Shown here one piece after another: positions 1 to 16,274 of a DNA stretch of 64,000 nucleotides. Source of the stretch: Vitis vinifera (taxonomy: Eukaryota > Streptophyta > Magnoliopsida > Vitales > Vitaceae); assembly GCF_030704535.1 (NCBI RefSeq), contig NC_081822.1:10967001-11031000 (forward strand). Direction: 5' to 3'. The notes beneath the pieces are model-generated. The model worked only from the letters and a program-made list of their open reading frames with translations. It did no database searches and was not told the origin of the DNA. Each line of letters starts with the position of its first letter. The stretch's first letter is position 1. Both the position numbers and the translations under genes were made by a program.

Positions 1-1780
1 ATCCTCAGTTTAGGCGCACTAACTACGACTGCAATTCTGATTTATGACTTGGTTGGCTTTAACTAGTTTTAATTCAATGACTTGTTCCAAAGTAGTAATC
101 CTATCACTTATGCACTTGAAAATCCTTCAACCTGGGGGGTGAAAATTGTTTGTTGCGACTATATGAATGCTTTTACAAGTCAAGTCAAAGCTGGATTTCT
201 TTCCCAGCATGGAGAAATTGTTTTCCTGTGTGAACTGTAGGTGCAAAACAGGATCAAGTTATTGATGGAAACCCTAATTCTTGGATCATTCAAAGGAGGT
301 CTGCAGCAGCGCAATAGAAGGATATTATTACCAGATTACTGCAGCATTCATATAAATAATGTAAGATCTTAGAAGCTTGAATATCTTTGCAAATGGCGCT
401 TCCCTTTTGGTACCAGGTCACATAAGCCATAATCCAGACAGGAATGCTGCATCTGCAGAAACCTATTACTTGGTGATCAAGTTCAACCTCCCTTTTGCCA
501 GACCATTCAAAAGAGCAGGTAGCAATTAATGAAGTTTTCATTAAGTTCCCCAGTTCAATTTTTGCTTAAGATGTGATACATGAGGCAGCTTTTTGTTCTT
601 AAGGTATAGTGTAAGCATGAAAATCTCAAACTGGTGCTCTTTTGAGTAAGACAGAATTCTCCAATCACCATAGTAACAGCTCTCAAATGTACAATATCGG
701 ATGTGAGCAGTAGTTGCTATCAAAATTGGAGGTTCCATGTGCCAGCATTGAGTGTTATGTCAGTGTGTACATAACAGAGACCAATCATTAAGGTCAGTTC
801 AACTGAACCCTCGGTGTAACAAAGCTGAAATGAAAATTAACGCCCTTTACTGAGTTGAAAAATCAGCTTCATATTCCCTTCTCTGCAAAACATCAGTCTA
901 CAACCACATGATATTGTCTACGCAAAATCACAGTTTATCCAGAGAAGAATAAATGTCTCACCAGACGCAGTACTGTTCACTGCAGCACTATCCTCTGGAT
1001 GGACGAGATACCATGTACCTCACCTGTCACATTTCAAAGTTAAATCCCTTCTGTTGCCATTGGAAACAAGTCAAAGTCTACCTCTGGTATATGCTAAGAA
1101 CATGGTAAAGTTAGAAAAGTAACCATCTAATGCAAAATATCTCTGATTTGTGAGTGATGTTGGCCATATTAAAGTACATTCTAGGTGCTTGATACAGTTT
1201 AGGCCAAAATAAAAACGGGAAGCCATGATTTAGCATGAAGTCATTGAGACATGAAAAAATGTACATTAAATGCAAAAGGGAGGTAATAGGTGATCCAATC
1301 AAGAACCCCTTCTGACCAACATTTAATTCGAGTTGCTAACCAACACTGTCACTACTCTTGTCTGCAACCAAACTCTTATAAAAAATATGTAACTAAGCTA
1401 AAAGGATAACAAACAATTTTCCAAGAATTACCAACAATTTGAAAGAGAATAATTTTTATAAATAGCAACTATGAATCCATTCACAACTTCCACAGCAGCT
1501 TGTTCTACTCCATTTTCCTATGCTTACAGTTAGTACAGTTCTGTACTAAAAAACCATGTCAAAGGTTCCATCTCTTCCTCAAACTCCCATACTTCTATAA
1601 TGGCTCTATGGTTTAAGTGGTGTTTTATATTAGCTTATGCATTAGATTTATGAATTCTCATCTTTCTGAGCAGTTCTTTCCCTGCACTGACACTTTTCAG
1701 TACTTTTTCAGCACATCTGATATGGAATATAATTGATCTGCTCTGAGCTCAGAGTCCGTACTAAAGACCCTGGCTCTATT
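1..1780. other. No recognised gene; region upstream of the HMA exon
   Basis: I see only short, unsupported reading frames on both strands here. The first coding exon of the HMA-domain gene must lie in or before this stretch, because the exon at 1789 opens directly after a splice acceptor. An ATG followed by gtaaag near 1103 is one possible one-codon first exon, but it is not proven. Confidence 0.4.
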
Positions 1781-1788
1781 TTTTATGC

Positions 1789-2125
1789 AGAAAACTGTTG
1801 TGTCAGTGGAACTACTCTGTTCAAAGTGCAGACAGAAGGTCATGAAGTTAATTGGTGCAATAGAAGGGATAACTTCTGTTGTTCTTGACCCTTCAAAAAA
1901 TACTGCCACAGTAATTGGAGAAGCTGATCCAGTGAAAATTATCAAACAGGTGAGGAAGTTCAAAAGATCTGCAATGATTGTGAGTATAGGTCCTCCCAAG
2001 GAAGAGAAAAAGGATTACACGTCCGTGTCCTCCCAAGTCCATATTCATAGCCTTCCCAAGATCTGTCAGGGTTGTGATGCCTGGTATGTGGTCGGTGAAG
2101 ATTATCATATATGTTCAATTCTGTA
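1789..2125 (+). CDS. Heavy-metal-associated (HMA) domain protein with C-terminal prenylation box, last exon
   Basis: The exon opens after an acceptor (tatgcag) and encodes about 111 residues to the stop. The start reads KTVVSVELLCSKCRQKVMK, the first beta strand and CxxC metal-binding loop of an HMA fold, followed by an AIEGITSVVLDPSKN segment typical of HMA proteins. The protein ends YHICSIL; CSIL fits a CaaX box with a final Leu, which usually means geranylgeranylation. Together these point to a small HIPP (heavy-metal-associated isoprenylated plant protein), a group linked to metal handling, stress and immunity at membranes. An in-frame ATG directly before the acceptor is probably intronic. 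The real start, likely a one- or two-codon exon, was not located. The family call is firm; metal binding and lipidation are inferred. Confidence 0.72.
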
Positions 2126-3700
2126 ACTAAGAAACCCATGTCTCATGGATCTCTGTATTCATTACGAGTTTAGCTCATGTAGTTCAGCCATTTGAACAGA
2201 TAAAATTTTTCTCCTTTTCCTGTTTGCTGCCTTTTTGAAATTATTTTCTCCGGAAACTATTTTTTCAAAGGGTTTGGCAACATAAATATTGAGACATTGA
2301 TAAATTTCCACAACATGCCGAACTATACATTTAGCAGGAAAAACACTTCCTCAGAATAAGATGGTAGTTCATACCTGAAGAGAAGCAAGTCATTAAGTAG
2401 TTGTTCTTCATTCATAAACACACCTTGTTGCTATCATCTGGTCAGTCAATGAAGGAAAATGTTTTGGTCGTAAGCTTAGAGTTTATACATGATCATCCAT
2501 AAGCAGCCTCACCCAAAACAATTCAATTTGATTTGTATATACTTTTTTGATGGGTGTATACTTTAAGGCTCCTAAGGATTTTGGCAGGCACCTAGCAAGA
2601 AATATAAAGCAGTTTCATTATGGGCCGCTCTGAGATTCATTATCCTTAGTTGGTATATAGTGGATAGTTTCTTGATGAAGCATACAATGGATATGTGTAT
2701 ATCTAGGGTAAAAATATGCAGATTTTTTGGCAATTGATTGTTCTTCAGTCATAGATTTCATAACACAAAAAAAATCATGGGTGGTAGGACCATGTATGAA
2801 GTAAATTTCCAGAGTCAGCTACTCCATCTTTATTGTAGAATCCTCTACCAACAAGAATTGAGAAAAATGTCAAGAGTTCTGGATACGAACATTGGTATTG
2901 GCACGCTTACTCTGATATTAAGTCTCTTTGAATGTTGGAGATTCACTAAAAGCAGAGATGGGGATTTAAGGCTTCTGTTAAACTTGGATGAATACAAATT
3001 TTTTTCATCTTTTTCAGATAAATACAGAGCTCAATGTATACACTAAGTAAGAAATTTTGATGACCAAAATCATGATAATGAAGTAAAAGTACAGGTAAAA
3101 ATCATATGTAGGGTATTGATACCTCATTGACCTTTCATTGCCTCTTTTCCTCGTTTAAAATGTCTTGTTGGGACTTGGGAGTCAAATGTGATGATAATCT
3201 TTGCAATCCATATATGTCATTTCACAGCAACCTTAACCTAGCATTTTCATAATAAATGATGATAAAGAAATTATCGAAACATCATTATATGTATTGCATG
3301 GATGTGATTGCACAGGCAAAATGCTAAAATATATGAAATACATGACAACTCATGCATTGTATCCAAAAGCTTAGAAAATGTAGTTTTCGACCAGTGGGGC
3401 AGGTTTGGCTCCTGTTTCTCCCAACCGGAAAATCAAATCAAAATGAGCAGCGTGTCACTATGTTGACAAAACAAAAATTTGTGCCCTAAGTCCCAACAAG
3501 CAATTCAATAGCTAATTGGACATATGAAATATTAATAACGATATGAAATAATGGAGAAAAGTACCCATATCGTTGACGAATCAATGCGATATGAACATGA
3601 GAGCCCATTTGAACTTTTTGAAGGAAAGAGACTTGGAAGGGATGGCACAAGTTGGATAAGGGACAATGTAAACACTTCTCTTTTCATTCTCTGAAATAAC
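2126..3700. other. Intergenic, no recognised feature
   Basis: AT-rich DNA with short open frames only, including one of 102 codons on the plus strand at 2738-3046 that matches no family I know. The first few hundred bases probably hold the 3' UTR of the HMA gene. Confidence 0.4.
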
Positions 3701-3712
3701 CCTAGTAGTTTA

Positions 3713-3944
3713 CTATGGGAAAATTCTGCACACCACATGAAAATTGATTGATTTCATTATGCTCTAGCTTTTTCTTTGCCAAATTGTAGTAACCCTATTT
3801 ACAATTACAACCTAAGAAGTTATGTGAATTTAGCATAAGAAATTACCTTTGCCTCTGCTTCCAGAAATTCTTATCAGCAGCTTTTACTTGCAAGAGCTTG
3901 GGATCAGCAGTCAGGTTCCCGAGTTTATAGAAGGCATTAAGAAT
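3713..3944 (-). CDS. Coding-like exons of an unidentified gene (possible C-terminal end)
   Basis: On the minus strand an exon-like stretch 3944..3847 is bounded by a good acceptor (ctatag) and donor (AAAG|gtaatt). It encodes 32 codons beginning ILNAFYKLGNLTADPK and ending KNFWKQRQ. It can join in frame to a short terminal exon, 3725..3713, after acceptor gtgtgcag, adding about four residues and a stop. Codon choice looks like a real protein, but I do not recognise the family. It lies between the HMA gene and the DHFR-TS gene. It could be part of a small gene or a pseudogene relic. The join is inferred. Confidence 0.3.
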
Positions 3945-4219
3945 CTATAGGGGAAAAAAAGATTAGCAGTTGATCAATGCTAAATAGTTTAAATTTGGAG
4001 AATTATCTATTCATAGTCAACAGATTCACATTTGAAATCTCCCAGGTTACTAAAATTGTGGGTAAAAGGTAAAATTATTGGATTAAATTTCTTGACCTTC
4101 ATTTCAGTAAGCTTTGACCAACGTTGTTTTCATGCAATTTCAAAGATGATAGGGTCTAAAAATAGAAAAAAAGGAGGGCAGAAAAAGTATAATTGTTCAC
4201 CTTTTATAGCTGAGCAGCT

Positions 4220-4465
4220 TTACAACAGGTAGTTTATGTTGCTCCATTTCTTGTTGGCAGTGGTCACAATGCCACTGGTCCAAACTTGTCTTAATTCTTC
4301 TTTCTCTTGACAATACACCTGAAATGAGGTAGTGGACCTTTCTCCATTTGATGCCTTGGTTTTATGCTTGAGGTCCATGTGGTTCTCTGTTTCCAGTGGA
4401 CTAGCCTTTTCAAGCCTCCCAGAGGCAAAGCAGCTATAAATATCAAAGATACTAACCTCATCTCC
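4220..4465 (-). CDS. Open frame of about 81 codons, unidentified, possibly an upstream exon
   Basis: The minus-strand frame is open from just after a TGA at 4466-4468 down to a TAA at 4220-4222. It contains stretches such as YCQEKEELRQVWTSG that look protein-like. A possible acceptor (cttttgag) precedes it. It could belong to the same unidentified gene as the exon at 3847-3944, but a direct join of the two would not keep frame at the sites I can see. No family was recognised and it may be chance. Confidence 0.18.
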   Translation of the reverse strand, partial: GDEVSIFDIYSCFASGRLEKASPLETENHMDLKHKTKASNGERSTTSFQVYCQEKEELRQVWTSGIVTTANKKWSNINYLL

Positions 4466-4499
4466 TCAAAAGCAGAGGTTGTGATTTGCAAAGAAGAAA

Positions 4500-6394
4500 C
4501 ACTACAGTGAAGTCTATCATCAATATTGGAGCTAGAGAAGGCAAAAAGTGACTGAATTCTGAATTCTCTGAATGCTCATCCACTTTAACCCACCAAAACA
4601 TCCATTTCTGCTTTGTGTTCCCCACCCCTTTGCCTCAGTTCTAATTTCAGCTTTATGTAGGAGAGGTATAGAACAAGGTCAAACCAGTTTCTCCAGTTCC
4701 TTAATTAATTTTGAACACAGATTTCTTCCTTATTTGGTTGTAAACATACAGCAGCTTTATATGTATTGTCCAGGTTTCTCTGTTTCATGGTTACAACCTA
4801 GGGCATTGGTTTCTATGCTTTGTGGGGTCACTTATGCAAACCTCCATTTGGGTTTTGATCAAAGAAATGAAATCAAGCATAGAGAATCCCACTGCTTAAT
4901 GATAGGTTGTGAATCTAGGTATGAGAAGGTAACTACAATAATATATATGTATATACCATCATCAAAACTGTATAAAAAGATGATAAATAAGCCATGAAAA
5001 TGGTGATAGAAATCACATTTTTGGGAAATATAATCTACATTTGCTGATAAGAAAGGTCAGTGACAATTTTTCTGTTTCCTTCTGGTATTGAATTTGGGGC
5101 TGTATGCCTGCTTCCAATGTTCATTTTTTCATTTTGCCTTTGTCCCATTTATCTCCTTTGATTAAACCATTGTGTTCCTGTGGGGCTATTGTTTTAGTAA
5201 GAGATACCACTATATTGTTTTACCATTCTCAAATAATGCGTTTGTTCATCTTCCATTTCTTTCTGACAGGATGCTAAGAAGCCGTCACTTTGGATCTCTC
5301 ACGTCTTTTATGGTTTCCTATTTCCTAGTTTCCAGTATGCCTACCTTTCAGAAATAAGATTTAATTTCTTGGTGATAATGGATTGTCCTAGAGCTCGAAA
5401 CTTATGAAGGTTACAAGGACTATGACCTAAAGGCACTCCTTTGAATGATGTACCTCTTGGAATGAAACAAAAAGATGTAGAAGGCATCATTAGTCATGTG
5501 ATAGAATGAGTCTTTTCCAATGGAAAAGAGGGCAACTTCCCCATGATATGCTCTGTAATCCATATAATGAAATTGGCTCAAAATCATAACTTCTATAAGA
5601 TCAATTGCAGTATCCCATGAAATCCATAGATCCTATATTCCTATTATAAAGCATGTTAAGGTGCAGTCCACCAATGTTTCTTCCATCAACTTTCAAGCAA
5701 CTGGGAATATTGATGAGCTACAAGAATCTGTTATCATGAAAATAATTGCAAATAGGCAAAGGTAAACTTGCAAACAAATTGGAGCATCCTTCAAAACTTG
5801 CATGATTTATAATCTAATAACCACCATCTGAATAGGTCCAAGAGTACCATACAACCTACACACAAGGAGATCCTAAAGCATCTTATAACCATTTACTGCA
5901 TCATAGAAATGACGCTCACGTACAGAAGCTACAGTTCTCATCATAAAAAAAAAAAGAAACAGCATACCAACCAAAATCCTCATGCCACCAGCACCTGAAA
6001 TCATTATCAAAATTGAAAGGGAAAGTCATAGAAATATATATATACATATATATCTTTAAGTTTGAACTCTAGAACATAGCAGGATACTCATCATCCCATT
6101 TGTTAAAAAGGTCAATCTAAGATTTCAATAATCAAATTCCAAGTTCAAATTAGTGTTAGATACGATGGGAATAATTTCATTTTCTTAAGAGTAATGTGAC
6201 ATCTCAAAAAACTTAGTAATGCGACATCTCAAAGAACTTTGGACTAATAATATACATTTCAGTTTGAATCATCATTATTTTTTTTTTCAAATCAATGCAT
6301 ATATTTTCTCAAATAAAAAAATCAAAAAATAAGAAAAAAAAAAAGATAAGAAAACAAATAAAAATGAATCAAGGGAATTTTTTGTTTAAGGTGA
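4500..6394. other. Intergenic, no recognised gene
   Basis: A plus-strand frame of 141 codons lies at 4572-4997, and an exon-like plus-strand stretch opens after tctgacag near 5270 (DAKKPSLWISHVFYGF, then open to a TGA near 5405). Neither matches a family I know, and no consistent gene model links them. The rest is AT-rich with short repeats such as the TA-rich run near 6034-6052. Confidence 0.3.
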
Positions 6395-6850
6395 TATTCT
6401 TTTAAGTTGGGCCACTAGCTTATGGTCTTCATTGTTCTCTCTATTTGGAGTGGGTTCTCCTTCGGTAGGTGAGAGAAGCATTGCTTGCATGGCATGGTAA
6501 TTTTGTTGGGAAGGATAACGGCCTCATTTTGAGTTTGGCTCCATTACATTTATTTAAGACCATTTGGAAAGAGAGTAAAAGGATTATTTTTGGAGTGGAG
6601 CAATAAATTTTTATTGTAAAAGATTTATTATTGAAGGCTTTGTTTTAAGAGGGCAGACAGAAATTACTAACCTTGATATTCTTGAATTTGCTAATAGTAT
6701 GGGGTAGGATAGCTTAATGTGTTCAGTTTTGTGTTTTTTGGCCTTTGCTTGCCTTGTATACTCCTTGAGTAATTGGATTCCACCACCTTTGCTAGGCATT
6801 GTCAATGCATTATTCTCCTTGTTTGTCCATCAAAAAAGAAAAAAGAAAAT
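6395..6850 (+). mobile_element. LINE (L1-like) 3'-end fragment
   Basis: Conceptual translation of the plus strand gives decayed pieces of the C-terminal part of plant L1-type LINE ORF2, for example NFVGKDNGLI followed by APLHLFKTIWKESKRIIFG, as found just after the zinc-knuckle region. Stops interrupt the frame. The copy runs out into an A-rich tail (catcaaaaaagaaaaaag) near 6829-6848, which sets the orientation. The 5' limit is approximate and no target duplication was identified. Confidence 0.55.
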
Positions 6851-7104
6851 TCTGAAAACCTCCTCAACCACTCCCAAATCCCTTATCACTTGCATCCAAC
6901 ATGAATCAGGTCAGCATGCACTTTGAAAATATAGTTTCGAGTTTCCAATGCACACTTATTTTATCATGCAATCCTAGACAAACAGTATTTTGTACCACTA
7001 TGTGCATGCAGGTGTGCAGTTCATAGAGGGAATGTCACTGCACAATTAAGTGTGCCTATCTGCCAAAAATGAAAAATAAAGAAAGCAGAGAACCTCAATA
7101 AATA

Positions 7105-7127
7105 CGTGTGTGTGTGTGTGTGTGTGC

Positions 7128-7170
<43 letters not shown>
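7105..7170. repeat. Compound microsatellite (GT)n(GA)n
   Basis: About 46 bases of GT/TG repeat with one C interruption run straight into about 20 bases of GA repeat. The repeat lies downstream of the DHFR-TS stop codon, in its 3' flank. It is likely to vary in length. Confidence 0.95.
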
Positions 7171-7590
7171 GTAAAAGAAGAAGAGAACCTCAATGAACAT
7201 TTCCCTATCAAGAAGCATGCAACATAGGAGAGATGCTTGTCATCCACATTCAATGGGCTTCACAACTCAGTATTTCCAAAAAGAGATACAACTTCTGATA
7301 ACATAATAATAATGACGGTGACAATTCTCCAATGTCACACCCTGCACAGATGAAAGGTAAGGATGCCAAGGCCTTGAGATACTTTACGGTCTATTGTTAT
7401 AATTTAGAAGTAAAATGGAAAGTACCAACGAGATTAAATAAGATAAATGAGGGACCACAAGGACAAAATATAAAATAAGAAAAAATCATAAGCTGGATAT
7501 TTAAAATTTACCTGAAAAGCTGACAGTAGCCATACTTAAGGGGAGGGAAGAAACTTTGAATTCTTTTCGCTACCATTTAAAAGCTCGCTC

Positions 7591-13320
<5,730 letters not shown>

Positions 13321-14281
13321 CTTGATGTTTTTGGAAAGCTAACCACATTTATTCATCTATCCTGCAAAGGAGAAGGAAAATTAAAAATGAAAAATGAAAA
13401 ATAAATAAATAAAGATAAGCTATTTATTTTAAGTGTTAACAACTAACAGTGCTTCCTTTTAAGTGATGGAGAAGTTCATCGACATAACTCTATACAGCTA
13501 AAGATTTTCAAGTTTTTACAAGCAATATATGGTACATTAAGAAATTAACACAACATCCACCTAATTTAAATACACTGCAACTTGCTTAGGGAGCATAATG
13601 ACGGCAAAAACGCTTTTTTATAGCTGGCACATTACGACCTCAGGTTTATAAAAAAATCAAAAGTGGTTTTCTCTTGGAGAAGGCACTGTAAAATTAACAC
13701 AAAATCAGTCTAGGCAATAGCTGCAAAGCATGATGAAAAACTAGTAATGAATTAATACATCAGTAAACCATCCATCAAGTTTTCTTAATATAAAATTTTT
13801 ACACTTTGCCAGTATACTTCTAATAAAACCTCACCTATTGGGAGAGCCAAAGTTGGGGTATCGTAATCAGACAAAGAATCACATATCGTTAATAGCAGGA
13901 GTATAAAGCAGAACCAATATGTGTGGCTGTGAAATGAAATTTGACGAAACAATTTTCAAAAGAATAAAAAATAATAATAATAAAGAAGGTCAAGACGTTT
14001 ATAGAAAAATAAATGAGATTAACAAGGCGAACTAAACCAAAAGAAGACGAAATACAACCAGAAATTAAATGCTCTTGAGAGAGTGGATTGAATCTTCAGT
14101 GAACGAAGATAGATCAAAAGGAAAAAAAAATAAAAAATAAAATAGAAGATGGAACGATTTCAATGAGGAATTCCATGAACTTAAAAGAACATGAATAGAT
14201 TAAATAGAACTGAAAGAGATAGCGAAAGTACGAACAACTTACAGAGAAAGGAAAATGGCATAAACTGATTATGCCTTGCAA

Positions 14282-14400
14282 TCGGATTGTTAGGGTTGTG
14301 TGGCGAACCCAAACTGAAAGTTCGAGTTACTAAAGAAAGAATTCTAGCACCTTACGGTGAAACCCCCTCTCCCCCTCTTGTTTCTTTCCGCGGGAACGAA
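14282..14400 (-). promoter_or_regulatory. Putative DHFR-TS promoter with E2F-like and telo-box-like motifs
   Basis: Reading the gene's strand, TTCCCGCG at 14396-14389 fits the E2F core TTSSCSS. An AACCCTAAC telo-box-like motif lies near 14297-14289, next to the expected transcript start. Both motif types occur in plant genes switched on in dividing cells, which fits a dTMP-synthesis gene. The motifs are directly visible; their function is inferred. Confidence 0.4.
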
Positions 14401-15529
14401 ATTGATTTGTTTCAAAAACCGAAGGCATGTTTTCAGAAAATACATCTACGAGCAAGGTCTTGGAAAAATGAAAATTGGGTTTGTTTGAAAACTGCTCAAA
14501 AACTGTTTTTTGTTTTTCTTCTTAAAAATAGAAAACAATATGTTTTTCAATTCTCAAAAATAGAAATACAATATTTTTAAACTGCATCTTTTAATTATTT
14601 TCATTTTTTAAATATTATTTTAAAAAATAATTATACAAATATATAGAATAATTAAAAATAAAATAATAAATATAAAAATTATTTTTAAAATATATATAAA
14701 AACATTAAAAACAAATTAAAAACATTTTAGATTTTCAAACAAACTTTTATTTTATAAAACATTTTTAAAAACTATTTTTCAAAATTATTTTAAAAATAAT
14801 TACCAAATATGTCCAATATATATATATTTTTTTAAATACATCTAATGAGATCAATCCAATGGCTTCATAAAATTAAAAAATTGTGAATTTTTGTTATCGT
14901 ATAAATACTGACATATCAACTAAGTAATTAAAATTTATTATCAAAATAAATTAATAAGTGATTAAGTATAATTTTTTATTAACCTAGAAAGCAACATATT
15001 CATACAGAAATTTAAAATTTGATGCAAAGTAACTGTTAATCTATTTTGAAAATGGGCTGTCATTGGTGCACCTCCATTTGGATATGATAAAAATATATAT
15101 ATGGAAAATGTTTTGTATCTCATATATTTTAGCAATGTGGTAAAATTGATGAGGAAATTAATAATTTCCTACTAAATATATAATTTTATGAAGAATAATT
15201 TATAATTGGTGATTGAAAGTAATACAAAGTGGTTGATATTTATTAAAAATAAAAATAAAAATATTTGATATTCAATCACCCCATATTATATAGTAAATGA
15301 TAGGATTAATAGTATAATTATTTGAAAAGTATTCATTAAGTAGAAAAGTTATTTGCCCGTTAACATTTCCTTTGGTGTGCTTTCCTCGATCCTTAGAAAT
15401 AACTAATGAGCATAACTTATTCTAAATTTAAAAAAAACCTATGTCTAATACTTTTGGAAAAAATAATATTTTAAAAATATACAAAAAGGTTTAACTTGTG
15501 GCATTTGAATTCACCATATATATTATGTC
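14400..15529. other. AT-rich intergenic DNA
   Basis: Very AT-rich, low-complexity sequence with a plus-strand frame of 97 codons at its left edge (14287-14580) that overlaps the DHFR-TS promoter. No gene is recognised. Confidence 0.5.
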
Positions 15530-15534
15530 ATAAC

Positions 15535-16269
15535 TGTTGAGGCCTCGCGTCCCTAGTGATCCACGTAGTTGCCAAATGGATGGACGCACGATCTCAACCT
15601 ATATAGATTCTTGATTCAATCGTACCTGCAAAAGGCGTTCGGACGGAGTGTCCGGATGCACCCTCCGATGGTTTTGTCAGCCATAATAAGAGAGATAAGT
15701 CAGTTGGTCTTTTACTAGGTGCAGCAAGCTTACCTTCCTCTTTGTGTGAAGGTTCATATATATATTATCAGAAGTTTTGTTTCTCTCTTTAATGGTAAAG
15801 AGATATTTTGGATTATCATGATGTCACTAGGTGGTGGCAGGGCCATCATCACCCTACGAACAACTGACAGAGATCGTAGGAGGCGCCGTGGTTGTCAGAG
15901 ATAATGGGAAGTGACTTGTTGTCACTTCATTCCTGTCATATCACTCTACAGGTGGCGGAATATGGGTCATGACAGGCTGTTATGATGACGTGTAAGACTT
16001 GCCTACTTTAGTCAATGATCCGGACAAACATATCCGGATAGTATATGTCGGTCATCCGGGTGCGTTGTAGCAATCATCCGGATGTTATGTTTGTGAGTGT
16101 CTGTGTGCCTCTCCTTGAGGGAGTCCGGATAGGAGAAGAGCGCCACGTGTACTAATGGGGAAATTCGGATGAGATTAATCTGGATGAGAATGTGTGATAT
16201 GTGTCATCAGGAGATGTTTGCCACGTGTCATCAGGAGATGTGTGCCACGTGTGGGGAGGGGTCCCTACA
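15535..16269. mobile_element. Solo LTR (735 bp) with 5-bp target duplication
   Basis: The unit begins TGTTGAGGCC and ends GGTCCCTACA, so it has TG...CA ends, and is flanked on both sides by ATAAC (15530-15534 and 16270-16274). No internal retroelement sequence adjoins it, so it is a solo LTR left by recombination. It is much richer in GC than its surroundings, contains many TCCGGAT-like motifs, and has a 24-bp tandem pair (16201-16224, 16225-16248) carrying CACGTG boxes. Whether the parent was copia or gypsy cannot be told. Confidence 0.82.
16144..16251. promoter_or_regulatory. Three G-box (CACGTG) motifs inside the solo LTR
   Basis: GCCACGTGT occurs around 16144-16149, 16222-16227 and 16246-16251. 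The last two are in the 24-bp tandem pair. CACGTG is the core of bZIP/bHLH sites such as ABREs. Such motifs in LTRs can confer stress-responsive transcription; activity here is unknown. Confidence 0.5.
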
Positions 16270-16274
16270 ATAAC

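Noticed and set aside
4572-4997. 141-codon plus-strand frame as a gene
   Set aside because: No recognisable domain, no clear promoter or splice context, and it lies across from the coding-like minus-strand sequence region. Kept only as an intergenic note.
7021-7218. 65-codon minus-strand frame with THTHTH repeats
   Set aside because: It is a translation of the (GT)n(GA)n microsatellite.
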